Source: Muribaculaceae bacterium (GTDB lineage Bacteria > Bacteroidota > Bacteroidia > Bacteroidales > Muribaculaceae). From it: a stretch of 64,000 bases of DNA. The stretch's first letter is position 1, and every line of letters starts with the position of its first letter. Below are positions 55,096 through 64,000 of the stretch, piece by piece. Where the stretch lies: the NCBI GenBank assembly GCA_017621225.1, contig JAGATN010000022.1, positions 1-64,000 of the forward strand, written 5' to 3'. A program made the translations under genes and the position numbers. The notes under the pieces were generated by a model. It was not told the DNA's origin and ran no database searches. It worked only from the letters and a program-made list of their open reading frames with translations.

Positions 55096-56073
55096 ATGGA
55101 AAAAGCAAACATACCACCCTTAAAATTCGAACCCATTTTGAAAAGCACAATATGGGGAGGCGAGAAAATTGCCAAGTTGAAAGGCATTGAGAGCGACCAG
55201 CATAAAATAGGCGAGAGCTGGGAAATATCGGGCGTGGCCGGCAATGAGTCGGTAGTTTCCAACGGACCCGATGCAGGCCTTACCTTATCGCAGATGATAG
55301 ACAAATATAAGGGATTGCTGACGGGCGACAAAATATACAGCAAGTTCGGCAACAAGTTTCCATTGCTCATAAAGATAATCGATGCCACCGACGACCTTTC
55401 GCTTCAGGTGCATCCAAACGACGAGCTCGCCATGCGACGACACAATTCATTGGGCAAAACAGAGATGTGGTATATACTCGAAACCGAACCCGACGCACTC
55501 ATATGCTCGGGCTTGTCGCGGTCGATAACGCCAAACGAATATGTGGAAAAGGTAGCCGACCACTCGCTGATGGACATCGTGGCTCACCACATTTCGCATC
55601 CGGGCGACGTATTTTTCCTCCCGGCAGGGCGCGTACACAGCATAGGCGCGGGCAATTTGCTCATAGAGGTACAAGAAACGTCGGACGTAACATATCGCAT
55701 ATACGACTTCGGGCGCGTCGACGCAAAAACGGGCAAACCGCGCGAACTGCACGTCGACCTTGCAAAAGATGCCATCGACTACACGGTGTACCCCTCATAT
55801 ATAACAAAACCGTCGGTTGAACTCGACGGCATAACAAAACTTGTGGCTTGCGATCACTTCACGGTGTATCGCGTAAGAGTGGATGGTGAAAAGATACTAT
55901 ATCCCGACATCAAGTCATTCTTCACCATAACCTGCTACGAGGGCAACCTTACCATTACCGACGATCGCGACAACTCCGTGTCGCTGAAAGCAGGCGAAAG
56001 CGCCCTGATACCCGCAATGGCAACCTCAGTCACCATCACGGGCAACGGAACGTCGATTCACGCCTATATTTGA
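55096..56073 (+). CDS. manA: Mannose-6-phosphate isomerase
   Basis: Zinc enzyme that interconverts mannose 6-phosphate and fructose 6-phosphate. The 325-residue type I-like cupin protein shows LSLQVHPND with a zinc His, GKTEMWYIL, the HRPxxGxVF-like PGDVFFLPAGRVHSIG, and ISYRIYDFGR-like VTYRIYDFGR. I chose the ATG at 55096; an upstream frame start at 55054 overlaps the promoter. The stop overlaps the convergent permease gene by ten bases. Confidence 0.94.
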   Translation: MEKANIPPLKFEPILKSTIWGGEKIAKLKGIESDQHKIGESWEISGVAGNESVVSNGPDAGLTLSQMIDKYKGLLTGDKIYSKFGNKFPLLIKIIDATDDLSLQVHPNDELAMRRHNSLGKTEMWYILETEPDALICSGLSRSITPNEYVEKVADHSLMDIVAHHISHPGDVFFLPAGRVHSIGAGNLLIEVQETSDVTYRIYDFGRVDAKTGKPRELHVDLAKDAIDYTVYPSYITKPSVELDGITKLVACDHFTVYRVRVDGEKILYPDIKSFFTITCYEGNLTITDDRDNSVSLKAGESALIPAMATSVTITGNGTSIHAYI

Positions 56074-56978
56074 GCCGAGTGTCGTTCGACACGGCGTCGT
56101 TCGGCAAAATACTGATTATATACGATTCCCGAAACTATCAGCAACAGACCAACGTAAGTGGTCGGCACGATAGATTCCCTGAGAACCATCGAAATGAAGA
56201 ACAATGACAAGAACGGCGCGAGATAACACATCTGGTTTATCAGCGCCGGATTGCTTGTCAGACGTATGGCCAGGCCGAAGCATATGAACGGAATGCCTAT
56301 TTCGAAGCATCCCACGTATATGCCCGACAACAATCCCGACACCGAGCCAAGATTATCGACCGGCATAAACGATGTCATTATGACAAGATATATGGTGCCG
56401 AACAAGAAACCCACGAACAGGCTTACGCACTCGTCCACGCGCTCCTTGAGCTTGTTGTTAAACATCCAATAGCTTGCCCAGAGCAATGCGCTCATCGCGG
56501 CGAGACCTATTCCCTCAATCGAAATGCCGCCTTCTATCTCCTTGCCGCCAAGCGATATGAGCGTCAAGCCGCCGAGCGACACCGCCATACCGATGTACTT
56601 GCGCGGCGCGATCGGCTTTTTGTCAAACACGGCAAGCAGCACCAGCAGCACTATCGGCCAAAGATAATTGACCGGTTGGGCCACCTGTGCCGGCAAAAAG
56701 GAATATGATTTGAACAGCACTAAGTAATAAGCCACCGGATTCAGCAATCCGAGCAACGCAAGCGTCACCCACAAGCGACCCGTGAGCCGACGAACGTCGG
56801 CCCACTTGCGCTCTATGGTTATCCATACCGTAAATATGCATAATGCCGCCACACAAGCCACGAGCAGCATTTCAAAATAGGTAAGGTGGCTTAAAGCTAC
56901 TTTAAAAGCCGTGGCTACGGTCGACCAACTCAATACGGCCACCGAAGCCAACAGCACTGACTTTGTATTTGAATTCAT
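56064..56978 (-). CDS. EamA/DMT family permease
   Basis: Inner-membrane transporter of 304 residues with ten predicted helices in two EamA repeats (about 7-140 and 155-295). LLNPVAYYLVLFKSYSFLPAQVAQPVNYLWPI in the first repeat is typical of the drug/metabolite transporter superfamily. The cargo is unknown. Its ATG overlaps the stop of the upstream aminopeptidase gene (ATGA), so translation is coupled. Confidence 0.9.
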   Translation of the reverse strand: MNSNTKSVLLASVAVLSWSTVATAFKVALSHLTYFEMLLVACVAALCIFTVWITIERKWADVRRLTGRLWVTLALLGLLNPVAYYLVLFKSYSFLPAQVAQPVNYLWPIVLLVLLAVFDKKPIAPRKYIGMAVSLGGLTLISLGGKEIEGGISIEGIGLAAMSALLWASYWMFNNKLKERVDECVSLFVGFLFGTIYLVIMTSFMPVDNLGSVSGLLSGIYVGCFEIGIPFICFGLAIRLTSNPALINQMCYLAPFLSLFFISMVLRESIVPTTYVGLLLIVSGIVYNQYFAERRRVERHSAQI

Positions 56979-58348
56979 CGCAGAGCCTCTACTTCGTCGG
57001 TAGTCAAAGGTATCTTCTTTCCAAGTCGGCGCGCACCGTCGGCCGTTATCAGATAATCTTCCTCGTTGCGAATGCCGGTGAAGTCGCGATACGATTCAAG
57101 CTTACCGTAGTCGATGAAATCCTCAAACCGCTTTTCAGCCTTCCAATAGTCGATGAGTTCGGGAATGAAGTACACGCCCGGCTCTATGGTGAGCACGAAT
57201 CCCGGTTCGAGCGGGCGGGCAAGACGCAGCGACTTGCGACCGAACTGAGTGCTCTTGGGCTGTCCGTCATATCCTACCCATACTTCGCCAAGGTTCTCCA
57301 TATCATGCACGTCGAGCCCCATCATATGGCCCAGGCCGCAAGGGAAGAACATTGCGTGCGCTCCGGCGGCCACTGCTTCGGCAGGATCGCCCTTCATGAT
57401 GCCAAGATCCTTCAGTCCCTGGCATATCACGCGCGCCGAAAGTTCGTAGACATCCTTAAACGGCACGCCCGGCTTAAGAGCGGCCACGGCAGCCAGATGC
57501 GAAGCTACCTGAATGTCATATATCTCCTTTTGACGGGTGGTGAATTTCTTATCGGCGCAGATGGTCGACGACATGTCGCCGGCATATCCCATCTCGGTTT
57601 CGGCACCGGCATCCACGAGCAGCATGTCGCCCGGCTTCACGGTGTGTCCGTGATAGTGATTGTGGAGCGTCTGTCCGCAAACGGTGGCAATGGTGGGGAA
57701 CGACAGTCCGCATCCGTTTGCAGCGGCCACGGCCTCGAGCGCGGCCACTACCTCATACTCCTTCATGCCGGGGCGAAGCACCTTCGTGGCTTCGATGTGC
57801 ATGTCGGCCGTAACGTTGCAGGCACGTTCTATCTCCACTATCTCCTCGTCGGTTTTATGATTACGCATGTCGACTATGGCGCGTATCATATCCACCGAAG
57901 GCATTTCTGTGCCGGGCTTAATGCCAAGATATTCCCACAGTTTCAGCTTATGTTCGGGGCGATAGGTCGGCAAATAGTGTATTTTTCGGCCCGACTTCAC
58001 GGCCTTGTCGAGATATGCGGTGATGTCGCGCGACGGCAATGTCTCGTTGATGCCTATCAGCTCAGCCTTTTCATGGAGCGTGGGCTGGGTACCCATCCAT
58101 ACTATGTGGTCGATGGTCAATTCGTCGCCAAATATTATCTCGCGGTCGTTGTCAATGTCGATTATGGCATTCAAGCCGGCAAACGGCAATCCGAAATAAT
58201 ACAAAAACGATGAATCCTGTCGGTACGGATATGTATTGTCCTCGTAATTGGCACCACACTCGTCGTTGCCAAGGAATAGCAACAATCCACTGCCCACCTT
58301 TTCTTTCAAGGCTTTGCGGCGGTTTACGTAAGTTTCTTTCTTAAACAT
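56975..58348 (-). CDS. M24B aminopeptidase P family protein
   Basis: A 457-residue Xaa-Pro aminopeptidase. The N-terminal domain begins MFKKETYVNRRKALKEKV and RQDSSFLYYFGL, as in PepP. The metal ligands are present: LLVDAGAETEMGYAGDMSST (two Asp), GLGHMMGLDVHD (His), TIEPGVYF and GIRNEEDYLI (two Glu). It is the second M24 peptidase in the window and is longer than the one near gldH. Upstream of the EamA permease in one unit. Confidence 0.94.
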   Translation of the reverse strand: MFKKETYVNRRKALKEKVGSGLLLFLGNDECGANYEDNTYPYRQDSSFLYYFGLPFAGLNAIIDIDNDREIIFGDELTIDHIVWMGTQPTLHEKAELIGINETLPSRDITAYLDKAVKSGRKIHYLPTYRPEHKLKLWEYLGIKPGTEMPSVDMIRAIVDMRNHKTDEEIVEIERACNVTADMHIEATKVLRPGMKEYEVVAALEAVAAANGCGLSFPTIATVCGQTLHNHYHGHTVKPGDMLLVDAGAETEMGYAGDMSSTICADKKFTTRQKEIYDIQVASHLAAVAALKPGVPFKDVYELSARVICQGLKDLGIMKGDPAEAVAAGAHAMFFPCGLGHMMGLDVHDMENLGEVWVGYDGQPKSTQFGRKSLRLARPLEPGFVLTIEPGVYFIPELIDYWKAEKRFEDFIDYGKLESYRDFTGIRNEEDYLITADGARRLGKKIPLTTDEVEALR

Positions 58349-58372
58349 AGTCTAATATCTTTTTATTATCGG

Positions 58373-60292
58373 TTATTTCAATCCTTCCGTGGTCATCACC
58401 ACACGTTTCAATGTTCCGTCGGCATTATATTGCAGCTTATCGACGCACACCGAACGGCTGTAACTTCCGCCATCGGTCTGTATGCCGCCATTGTGGTATA
58501 TGAAATACCAGTCGTCGCCAAACTTCAAAATGGCCTGATGATTGGTATTGCTGTTGCCTGCCAACTCATTCAATATGCCTTTGTACACATACGGGCCTTC
58601 TATGTTATCGGCCATCGCATATGCTATGCGTTCGGGAAATCCGGTGGCATAGCTAAGATAGTATTTGCCGTTGTGCTTGTGCACCCAGGGGGCTTCGGTA
58701 AATTCGAGTCCGGGAAATTCCACGCGCTTCACCTCGCCATCTATCTCCACCATGTTGTCTTTGAGTTTCGCGTAATAGCACTCGCGGTTGCCCCAGAACA
58801 GCCATGCCTGGCCATCGTCGTCGATAAACACCGCCGGGTCGATGCAGGCCCACGAATGAGTCGAAGCGAAGCAATCGTCGTTGGTAAGCAGCGGTTTTCC
58901 GAGCGCATCCTTATACGGGCCCTGAGGCTTGTCGGCCACGGCCACGCCTATGCCCGACCAGTTGGTGCTGATGTACCAGTAGTATTTGCCATTGCGCTCT
59001 ATCACATGTCCGGCAAACGCATCGCCGCTCTTTGCCCAACGGAAATCGTCGACGGTCAGGGGCACGGGATGCTCGGTCCATGTCTTCATATCGGTAGTCG
59101 AGAATACAAGCCAGTCCTTCATCTTGTAATTCGACTGACCGCCGGCAAAGTCATGGCCGGTAAACAGCCAAAGCGTGTCGCCCTCGACAAACGCGGCGGG
59201 GTCGGCCGTGTAATGATGCGTTATGAACGGATTGCCGGCAGCCTCGAAGCGATAATTTCCATCGGAGTCGGCGTTGGGCAAAACAGGGCGTATGGCACCG
59301 TCGGCATCGAAAGTCATCCTGTCGATGCAGACTTCGCGATGAATGCCCGGATTCTTCTTGCGGTCAATGTAATCGGGGTTGATTCGGTGATACACTATGC
59401 GCCATTCATCGGTGCTCGGTATGTTGAGAACCGAATTGTGGGCCGTGCCGAAGATGTTGCGGCGAGGCACCCCATTAAGCACGTTGCACGGCGAAGCCAC
59501 CTTAATGGGGCCCATAGGCGAATCGGACGTACCGTATGCCACGTGGTAGTTGGGCGAACCGGTATCGTCGACCGACCACATGAAGTAGTATATGCCATTG
59601 CGATAGAACACGTATGGAGCTTCGCGATAAGCATATGTAAGCAAGTCGCCACCCTCGGGAGTAAGCACCTTTATGGTCTCCTCCTTAATCGATGTCATAT
59701 CGTCATTGAGTTCGGCACCCGCCATGTATCCGTTGCCCCAATAGAGAAAATATTTTCCGGATACCGGATCTTGAAACACGTCAACGTCGATCTGCTGACC
59801 GCCGCCGGTGGGCGACTCGGTAATTATGGGTTTGCCGAAATCGACAAACGGCCCGGTAGGATTGTCGGACACGGCCACGCCTATGGATTTACGGCCTGTC
59901 GACGGAACGTTGGCACTATAATAGAAATAATATTTATACTTCTTTTTCGATATCTTGCGCTCTATTATGGCAGGAGCCCAGGCATTGCCGTCGGCCCATT
60001 TCACCTGATCGGACTTTACGTCAAGCATCACCCCTTCATCAGTCCAATTAACGAGATCGGGCGACGAAAAGACGCTGAATTCATATCCGCCCCACCCAGG
60101 AGTGCCGTCAGTGGTTGAATAAATGTAATAACGGCCCGTTTTCTGCGAATGCAGAATTTCGGGATCGGCATGAAATCCGGGCAATATCGGATTCACGGAA
60201 CGCTTCACATCGTTGCCGAGACCTGCGGCATTGCCAAATTGCGTTAACAGCAAAGAAAAAACCATCAAAAAGGTCAATCGATAATTAGTCAT
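58373..60292 (-). CDS. Exported tandem GH43-GH43 glycosidase
   Basis: A 639-residue exported enzyme with signal peptide (about 1-22) and two consecutive five-bladed beta-propellers of the GH43 type. The first (about 30-340) starts NPILPGFHADPEIL, holds IDVDVFQDP, and has the likely acid Glu in YREAPYVF. The second (about 350-635) has YTADPAAF, WACIDPAVFIDDDG and TEAPWVHKHNGKYYL. Both look complete. The family removes arabinose, xylose or galactose; the pairing suggests two linkages or two sites on a branched plant glycan. It has its own consensus promoter. Confidence 0.9.
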   Translation of the reverse strand: MTNYRLTFLMVFSLLLTQFGNAAGLGNDVKRSVNPILPGFHADPEILHSQKTGRYYIYSTTDGTPGWGGYEFSVFSSPDLVNWTDEGVMLDVKSDQVKWADGNAWAPAIIERKISKKKYKYYFYYSANVPSTGRKSIGVAVSDNPTGPFVDFGKPIITESPTGGGQQIDVDVFQDPVSGKYFLYWGNGYMAGAELNDDMTSIKEETIKVLTPEGGDLLTYAYREAPYVFYRNGIYYFMWSVDDTGSPNYHVAYGTSDSPMGPIKVASPCNVLNGVPRRNIFGTAHNSVLNIPSTDEWRIVYHRINPDYIDRKKNPGIHREVCIDRMTFDADGAIRPVLPNADSDGNYRFEAAGNPFITHHYTADPAAFVEGDTLWLFTGHDFAGGQSNYKMKDWLVFSTTDMKTWTEHPVPLTVDDFRWAKSGDAFAGHVIERNGKYYWYISTNWSGIGVAVADKPQGPYKDALGKPLLTNDDCFASTHSWACIDPAVFIDDDGQAWLFWGNRECYYAKLKDNMVEIDGEVKRVEFPGLEFTEAPWVHKHNGKYYLSYATGFPERIAYAMADNIEGPYVYKGILNELAGNSNTNHQAILKFGDDWYFIYHNGGIQTDGGSYSRSVCVDKLQYNADGTLKRVVMTTEGLK

Positions 60293-60343
60293 GTCAAAAA
60301 TTATAATTGATTGTAAAGTGAATTCTCACGGTAAGTCGATATG

Positions 60344-60374
60344 CAAATTTACCACAAATCTTTGATTGCGCAAA
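60344..60374 (-). promoter_or_regulatory. Promoter of the double GH43 gene
   Basis: On the minus strand TTTG (60371-60374), a 19-base spacer, and TAAATTTG (60344-60351): a full consensus match, 51 bases before the ATG. Confidence 0.75.
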
Positions 60375-60404
60375 CTATTAACTTACAGATTTATTTGTGA
60401 CTGT

Positions 60405-63400
60405 TTATTTGTCAACGGTGTCAACTGTCACGGTGGTGTCGGCCTCTACCGGTTTCGGCTTTTCAGCCTCCTTTTTGCGGAACTTGCGACGCAATGGCCT
60501 GAGGAAGGAGAACACATTGTCGAAATCGCGCTTAAACACCACTCCCACTCCCTGCGTGGTCAATGAATTTTTCACGTAATAGTTCTGGTCGTTATATCTG
60601 TTGTAAGCCTTCAATCGGATGGAGCCGCTGCGATTGAGCAGATACTCGATGTCGAAGTCGCCGATAAACGAGTTGTTGTTAAGCGACTTATCGCGATAGC
60701 CGAAATTACCGTTAAACAGCAGGCGATTGTTGAGCAGATGGCTCGACAATGCGAGATCGACCTCAACGTCCGAAAAGTCGCCGCGATCGCTTCGGAAGTT
60801 AGGCGCAATGCTCCAGTTGTCGCTGAGCTGCCCCAGGATGCTGCCGAGATGCGACGAGATGGTCGACGATGCCACCGAAACGAGCTCGTTGCCCTTGGTA
60901 GTGTTCATATATTCGGGCGTATAGAACCTATTCAACGCCAACAGATATATTATCTGCCTGTTCATCATGTCCTCGGTGCTGACTATGCTTCGCACCTTTC
61001 GGTAAGTGTCTTGCGTGAGCGTGGGGAATTCGAGGTCGAAATTTATGTCGGGCTGACGCATGTCGCCGTTCACGTTGAGCAGGGCGTTGACCGGCACGTT
61101 GGTTCGGTTCAATTCCTTGTCGTCAAGGAACGACTCGTCGAGATCGCTCAGGTTGGCATTTACCGAATATACGGCCTTTATATCGAGTTGCGCCGAGTAG
61201 GGATCGCCGTGAAACGATATCGAGCTACCGTCTCTGATGGTAAAATCCTTGATTATTATGTCCTGCAACGTAAAGTTATAATTTCCGCGAGTAAGAGTGT
61301 AGGTGCCGAACATCTTCAAATCCTCGTTGGCCGAGTCGTACGACATTCGCAAGTTGCCCGAGCCGTAAGCCTTTATGCGGTCGCCACCCACGGGATCCAT
61401 CACAAGGGTTACAAGCGCCGACGGAGTGACGTCGACCGCAATGTTCATCTTATAGACGCTCGAGCCGCCCCCCTCCTCGCTGCGGGCTATGCGTTTTTTT
61501 AGTTCGCGCACTATCTGCGGCGTAGCGTTATCGGCGCGCAACGAATCTTTCAGAGCCTGATCGCGGTCGCGGAAGGTTATGAAATTATAGTCATAAGCCT
61601 GCTCGGCATCCGACAACACGAACGTAAACGTGGAGCGCGCCGCCGTCGACATGTTGACGTTTATGTCAACCTCGCCAGGCACGCCTACTATTCCGGCCGA
61701 GCCATTACCGTAAATGGTGCCGTACCATATCGATTCGGGATTTTCGCGCACATCGTACACCAACATGTTGCGTGCATTGGTAATGGCAAAGTTAAACCTC
61801 GGCTGCTTGAAGCATTTGTGCGTTATCCATCCGTTGAGCAACGCGGTGTTTCCGTTTACGTCTCTCAACGTTATATTGTCGAGGTCGATGCGTCCCGGAG
61901 TAAGCCGCACCGAATCGGTGGCGGTATAATATGTATTCGTGAAGTCGAGCTTGAGCTTAACGTCCTGAGCATATATGTCGCCCACCATGTCAATGAGTTT
62001 GAACGTGCCCCACAATCGGGCTTTTCCAGAAGCGAATCCGCTCACGTCGGAGGTGAAAGCCTCCATAAACGGCTTCATGAAGCCTATCTCTATCTTATCC
62101 GCGTCGAAATGGAAGTCGAGCGAATCGGCCATCGGGAATATGGCTCCGAGTATCTTCGATTTGCATCCGTTGGGCTGATCGATCAAGGCATTTATCGTGA
62201 CGGCCTTTTCGTCGGGAAGCCATTCAGACTTAATGGATGCGTTGCCCATCAACGATTTGTTATACGAAAGATTCTGCACGTCGAGCGACGGAGTGTACAG
62301 GCAAGGCGCGGGAGAGAACAACGACGAGGCATAGAACGTGCCGGTGGCAATGCCGCCAAACATTGCAGTGCCTATGTCGAGCGTTTCGAATATGTAGTCG
62401 AGGTTCACATCCTTCAACACCAAAGTCAGGCTGTCGTCGGGCGTCGATGACACCTGCCCGTTTATCGAGATGTATTGATTCTGTCGGCCTACCCTGAAGC
62501 CGTTTACCTTGGCCCTGTTGTCAGAAATGTCGATCGAAGCCGAGTTCACGTTCCAAACCGTATCGTTAAACACGAGTTCGCTCGGATTTACGTTAACGCG
62601 GGTGGTCTGACGGTTTTCGTCATCACGGCCGAATGAAGCCGACAGTCGCACGTCGCCCTTGAATGTGCGGTCGCGCGCCACGTTCCATGAAAAATCGAAG
62701 TCGACGTGATCGTTAACGGCAAAAGCATCGGCCATAAGCGTCATAGCGCCTTTCTTGGTAGGATAAAGCATTGTGAAGTACATGTCGGCTTGCTTGCCGG
62801 CATCCTCTCCGGCATCGACGTTTATCCGTAAAGAGGTGTTTTCGATGAGTTTGTCTTTTTGCTGAAGATATGGCGCATCGAGATCGAAGCTGAAAGCATG
62901 CGCGGGATAATCGACTTCACCGCTTATGGTCATAGGGTATATTACGTTGACCGGCAACTTTATGAGATTGCCCAACGGTTCGGTGTCCTTGATAACGAAA
63001 TTGTAGGTAAAGTCGTTAACGGCCACGTGCGGGTTGGAGTGTATGGCCACGGAATCCCTCATCTCTATCAGCGACGGGAATATGTGCGACATCAAATCGC
63101 GCACGGCCGGCACCACTCCCATAAAGCTATAATTTCCGTCTATGCGCCCCTCGATGAAATCGCTCAACAGCACCATAGTGCGAATGGAATCGGGAGAATA
63201 TGACGCTTCAACGCTCAGCGAACCGAGATTGAGCCCACGGTCGTCATCGTCGACAAACTTAATGTTCTGAAAATCGATCGAACCGCATATGTCGTCGATG
63301 TTCGACCCCTCAAGCTCCACTCCGCCATGTATCGACAACCGGTGATCGGGATAACGGTTTATCACATTCAGCTGATAGAGGCTTATATCATCGGCATCGA

Positions 63401-64000
63401 TCTGCATGTTCAGGCTTTTCCCATTCTTGCCCAAATCGGCATCGGCCACCAGCATAATGCTTGCGCCGGGATTGTCAAGATCCAGGTCGAGATGGCCTTT
63501 GGTGCCCTCTATGTCAAGCGAAGCCATAAGATTGGTGTAGGCATGCTCCTTGAAGACCACCTTGCCAACCTCCACGGCCACCTTGCCGTCGGCAACGCCG
63601 GCACCCACGTTGAGGTCGCACGTCACTTTCGCGCTTACTCCGCCCAGCGCGGCGAGCATGCCGGTGGCATTCTTGGTCAACGCCACGCCGTCGAAATCGG
63701 GCATCTGAACATTTCCGTATATCTTATACGACGACTGCTTGCGACGATAGTCGGCCTCAGCCTCTATGACACCGGGATCGGTGAGAAGCTGCGCCGTCAT
63801 ATGGCCCGACTCTCGTGTTCCTGACAACGATCCGAGCAGGTTGACATGGCCTAAATTGACGCACATATTCGTGACGTTGCCGTCAATCGCGGGCGACAGG
63901 AACTGCAAAATGTCGGCAATGTCGGTGCCATAAGCCCCTATGCTTATACGGGGCACGTCGGCTTCCACGGCATCTATTCCCGAAAGCAGGTTGCGCACTT
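60405..64000 (-). CDS. TamB-like translocation and assembly protein (partial)
   Basis: Partial gene: the frame is open through the right edge of the window, so the N-terminus is missing; about 1198 residues are seen. It is almost wholly repeated beta strands (NFAITNARNMLVYD, ISISDNRAKVNGFRVGRQNQ), and the C-terminal 350 residues match the TamB/DUF490 domain (KAYGSGNLRMSYD, TLTRGNYNFTLQDIIIKDFTI, and RQIIYLLALNRF). The end is a Lys/Pro/Val tail (VDTVDK). TamB-like proteins bridge inner and outer membranes and move lipid or help barrel assembly. No TamA/BamA gene is in the window. Confidence 0.88.
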   Translation of the reverse strand, partial: VRNLLSGIDAVEADVPRISIGAYGTDIADILQFLSPAIDGNVTNMCVNLGHVNLLGSLSGTRESGHMTAQLLTDPGVIEAEADYRRKQSSYKIYGNVQMPDFDGVALTKNATGMLAALGGVSAKVTCDLNVGAGVADGKVAVEVGKVVFKEHAYTNLMASLDIEGTKGHLDLDLDNPGASIMLVADADLGKNGKSLNMQIDADDISLYQLNVINRYPDHRLSIHGGVELEGSNIDDICGSIDFQNIKFVDDDDRGLNLGSLSVEASYSPDSIRTMVLLSDFIEGRIDGNYSFMGVVPAVRDLMSHIFPSLIEMRDSVAIHSNPHVAVNDFTYNFVIKDTEPLGNLIKLPVNVIYPMTISGEVDYPAHAFSFDLDAPYLQQKDKLIENTSLRINVDAGEDAGKQADMYFTMLYPTKKGAMTLMADAFAVNDHVDFDFSWNVARDRTFKGDVRLSASFGRDDENRQTTRVNVNPSELVFNDTVWNVNSASIDISDNRAKVNGFRVGRQNQYISINGQVSSTPDDSLTLVLKDVNLDYIFETLDIGTAMFGGIATGTFYASSLFSPAPCLYTPSLDVQNLSYNKSLMGNASIKSEWLPDEKAVTINALIDQPNGCKSKILGAIFPMADSLDFHFDADKIEIGFMKPFMEAFTSDVSGFASGKARLWGTFKLIDMVGDIYAQDVKLKLDFTNTYYTATDSVRLTPGRIDLDNITLRDVNGNTALLNGWITHKCFKQPRFNFAITNARNMLVYDVRENPESIWYGTIYGNGSAGIVGVPGEVDINVNMSTAARSTFTFVLSDAEQAYDYNFITFRDRDQALKDSLRADNATPQIVRELKKRIARSEEGGGSSVYKMNIAVDVTPSALVTLVMDPVGGDRIKAYGSGNLRMSYDSANEDLKMFGTYTLTRGNYNFTLQDIIIKDFTIRDGSSISFHGDPYSAQLDIKAVYSVNANLSDLDESFLDDKELNRTNVPVNALLNVNGDMRQPDINFDLEFPTLTQDTYRKVRSIVSTEDMMNRQIIYLLALNRFYTPEYMNTTKGNELVSVASSTISSHLGSILGQLSDNWSIAPNFRSDRGDFSDVEVDLALSSHLLNNRLLFNGNFGYRDKSLNNNSFIGDFDIEYLLNRSGSIRLKAYNRYNDQNYYVKNSLTTQGVGVVFKRDFDNVFSFLRPLRRKFRKKEAEKPKPVEADTTVTVDTVDK

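Noticed and set aside
56963-58213. Open frame of 416 codons opposite the M24B aminopeptidase gene
   Set aside because: The opposite strand gene carries all metal ligands and coupled start/stop overlaps; this frame is a mirror artefact.
58430-60118. Open frame of 562 codons on the plus strand opposite the double GH43 gene
   Set aside because: Shadow of a confidently identified gene, with no signal peptide or domain.

Overview
The window reads as a stretch of a Bacteroidales chromosome, most likely a gut lineage such as Muribaculaceae (family-level placement is inference). The evidence is the Bacteroidetes promoter pattern found again and again (TTTG or a near match, 19-21 bases, then TAnnTTTG), lipoproteins with Bacteroidetes-style acidic starts, gldH, DUF5103 and DUF3109 genes, the rpsF-rpsR-rplI operon, an RNase Y/RicT pair, PPi-dependent phosphofructokinase and many exported glycoside hydrolases. 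No SusC/SusD pair is present. Base composition is moderately GC-rich with a few AT-rich islands: the integrase end (1-1600), 11300-12560, and 29700-30700.

Layout. 1-1674: edge of an integrated element, with a partial unknown gene, a tyrosine recombinase and the tRNA-Gly(CCC) gene that probably served as target. 1.9-11.2 kb: TPR lipoprotein, arginine decarboxylase (speA), truA, a GH78 rhamnosidase and purF. 11.3-14.7 kb: lipocalin-like lipoprotein, a 560-base span without a protein gene that looks like a structured non-coding RNA with its own promoter and terminator, thioredoxin lipoprotein, flavin reductase and malate dehydrogenase. 14.8-26.7 kb: GH127, ychF, then a run of same-strand genes (rhamnosidase with an in-frame stop, esterase, GH3, ssb, OPT transporter, MATE pump). 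26.7-29.7 kb: minus-strand cluster DUF3109, DUF5103, C_GCAxxG_C_C protein, ung. 29.9-34.6 kb: tRNA-Arg(CCG), a small AT-rich secreted protein with a large outer-membrane beta-barrel protein, then an Abi_2/HEPN gene preceded by a compact structured leader. 34.7-46.1 kb: ribosomal proteins, cardiolipin synthase, zapA, a probable 6S-like RNA, rny-ricT-gldH, M24 peptidase, cca, queD-queE and a glycerophosphodiesterase. 46.2-56 kb: TPR/PD40 protein, floA, cstA, PHP phosphatase, kdsB, an M16 homologue without its zinc motif, pfp and manA. 56-64 kb (minus): EamA permease, M24B aminopeptidase, a double GH43 enzyme, and a TamB-like giant protein running off the right edge.

Working together. The hydrolases (two GH78, GH127, GH3, double GH43, an esterase) point to rhamnose- and arabinose-rich plant polysaccharides. 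Envelope functions (KdsB, Cls, TamB-like, GldH, FloA) and RNA functions (RNase Y, RicT, CCA enzyme, QueD/QueE, TruA) are interleaved as housekeeping genes.

Most unusual points: (1) the promoter- and terminator-bounded structured RNA candidate at about 12108-12405 (minus); (2) a HEPN/Abi_2 gene with a small structured RNA just upstream, and a one-base frameshift in a T-run that removes its conserved C-terminus; (3) a rhamnosidase interrupted by a single TAA just after its signal peptide; (4) rny directly followed by ricT; (5) an M16 peptidase homologue without HxxEH.
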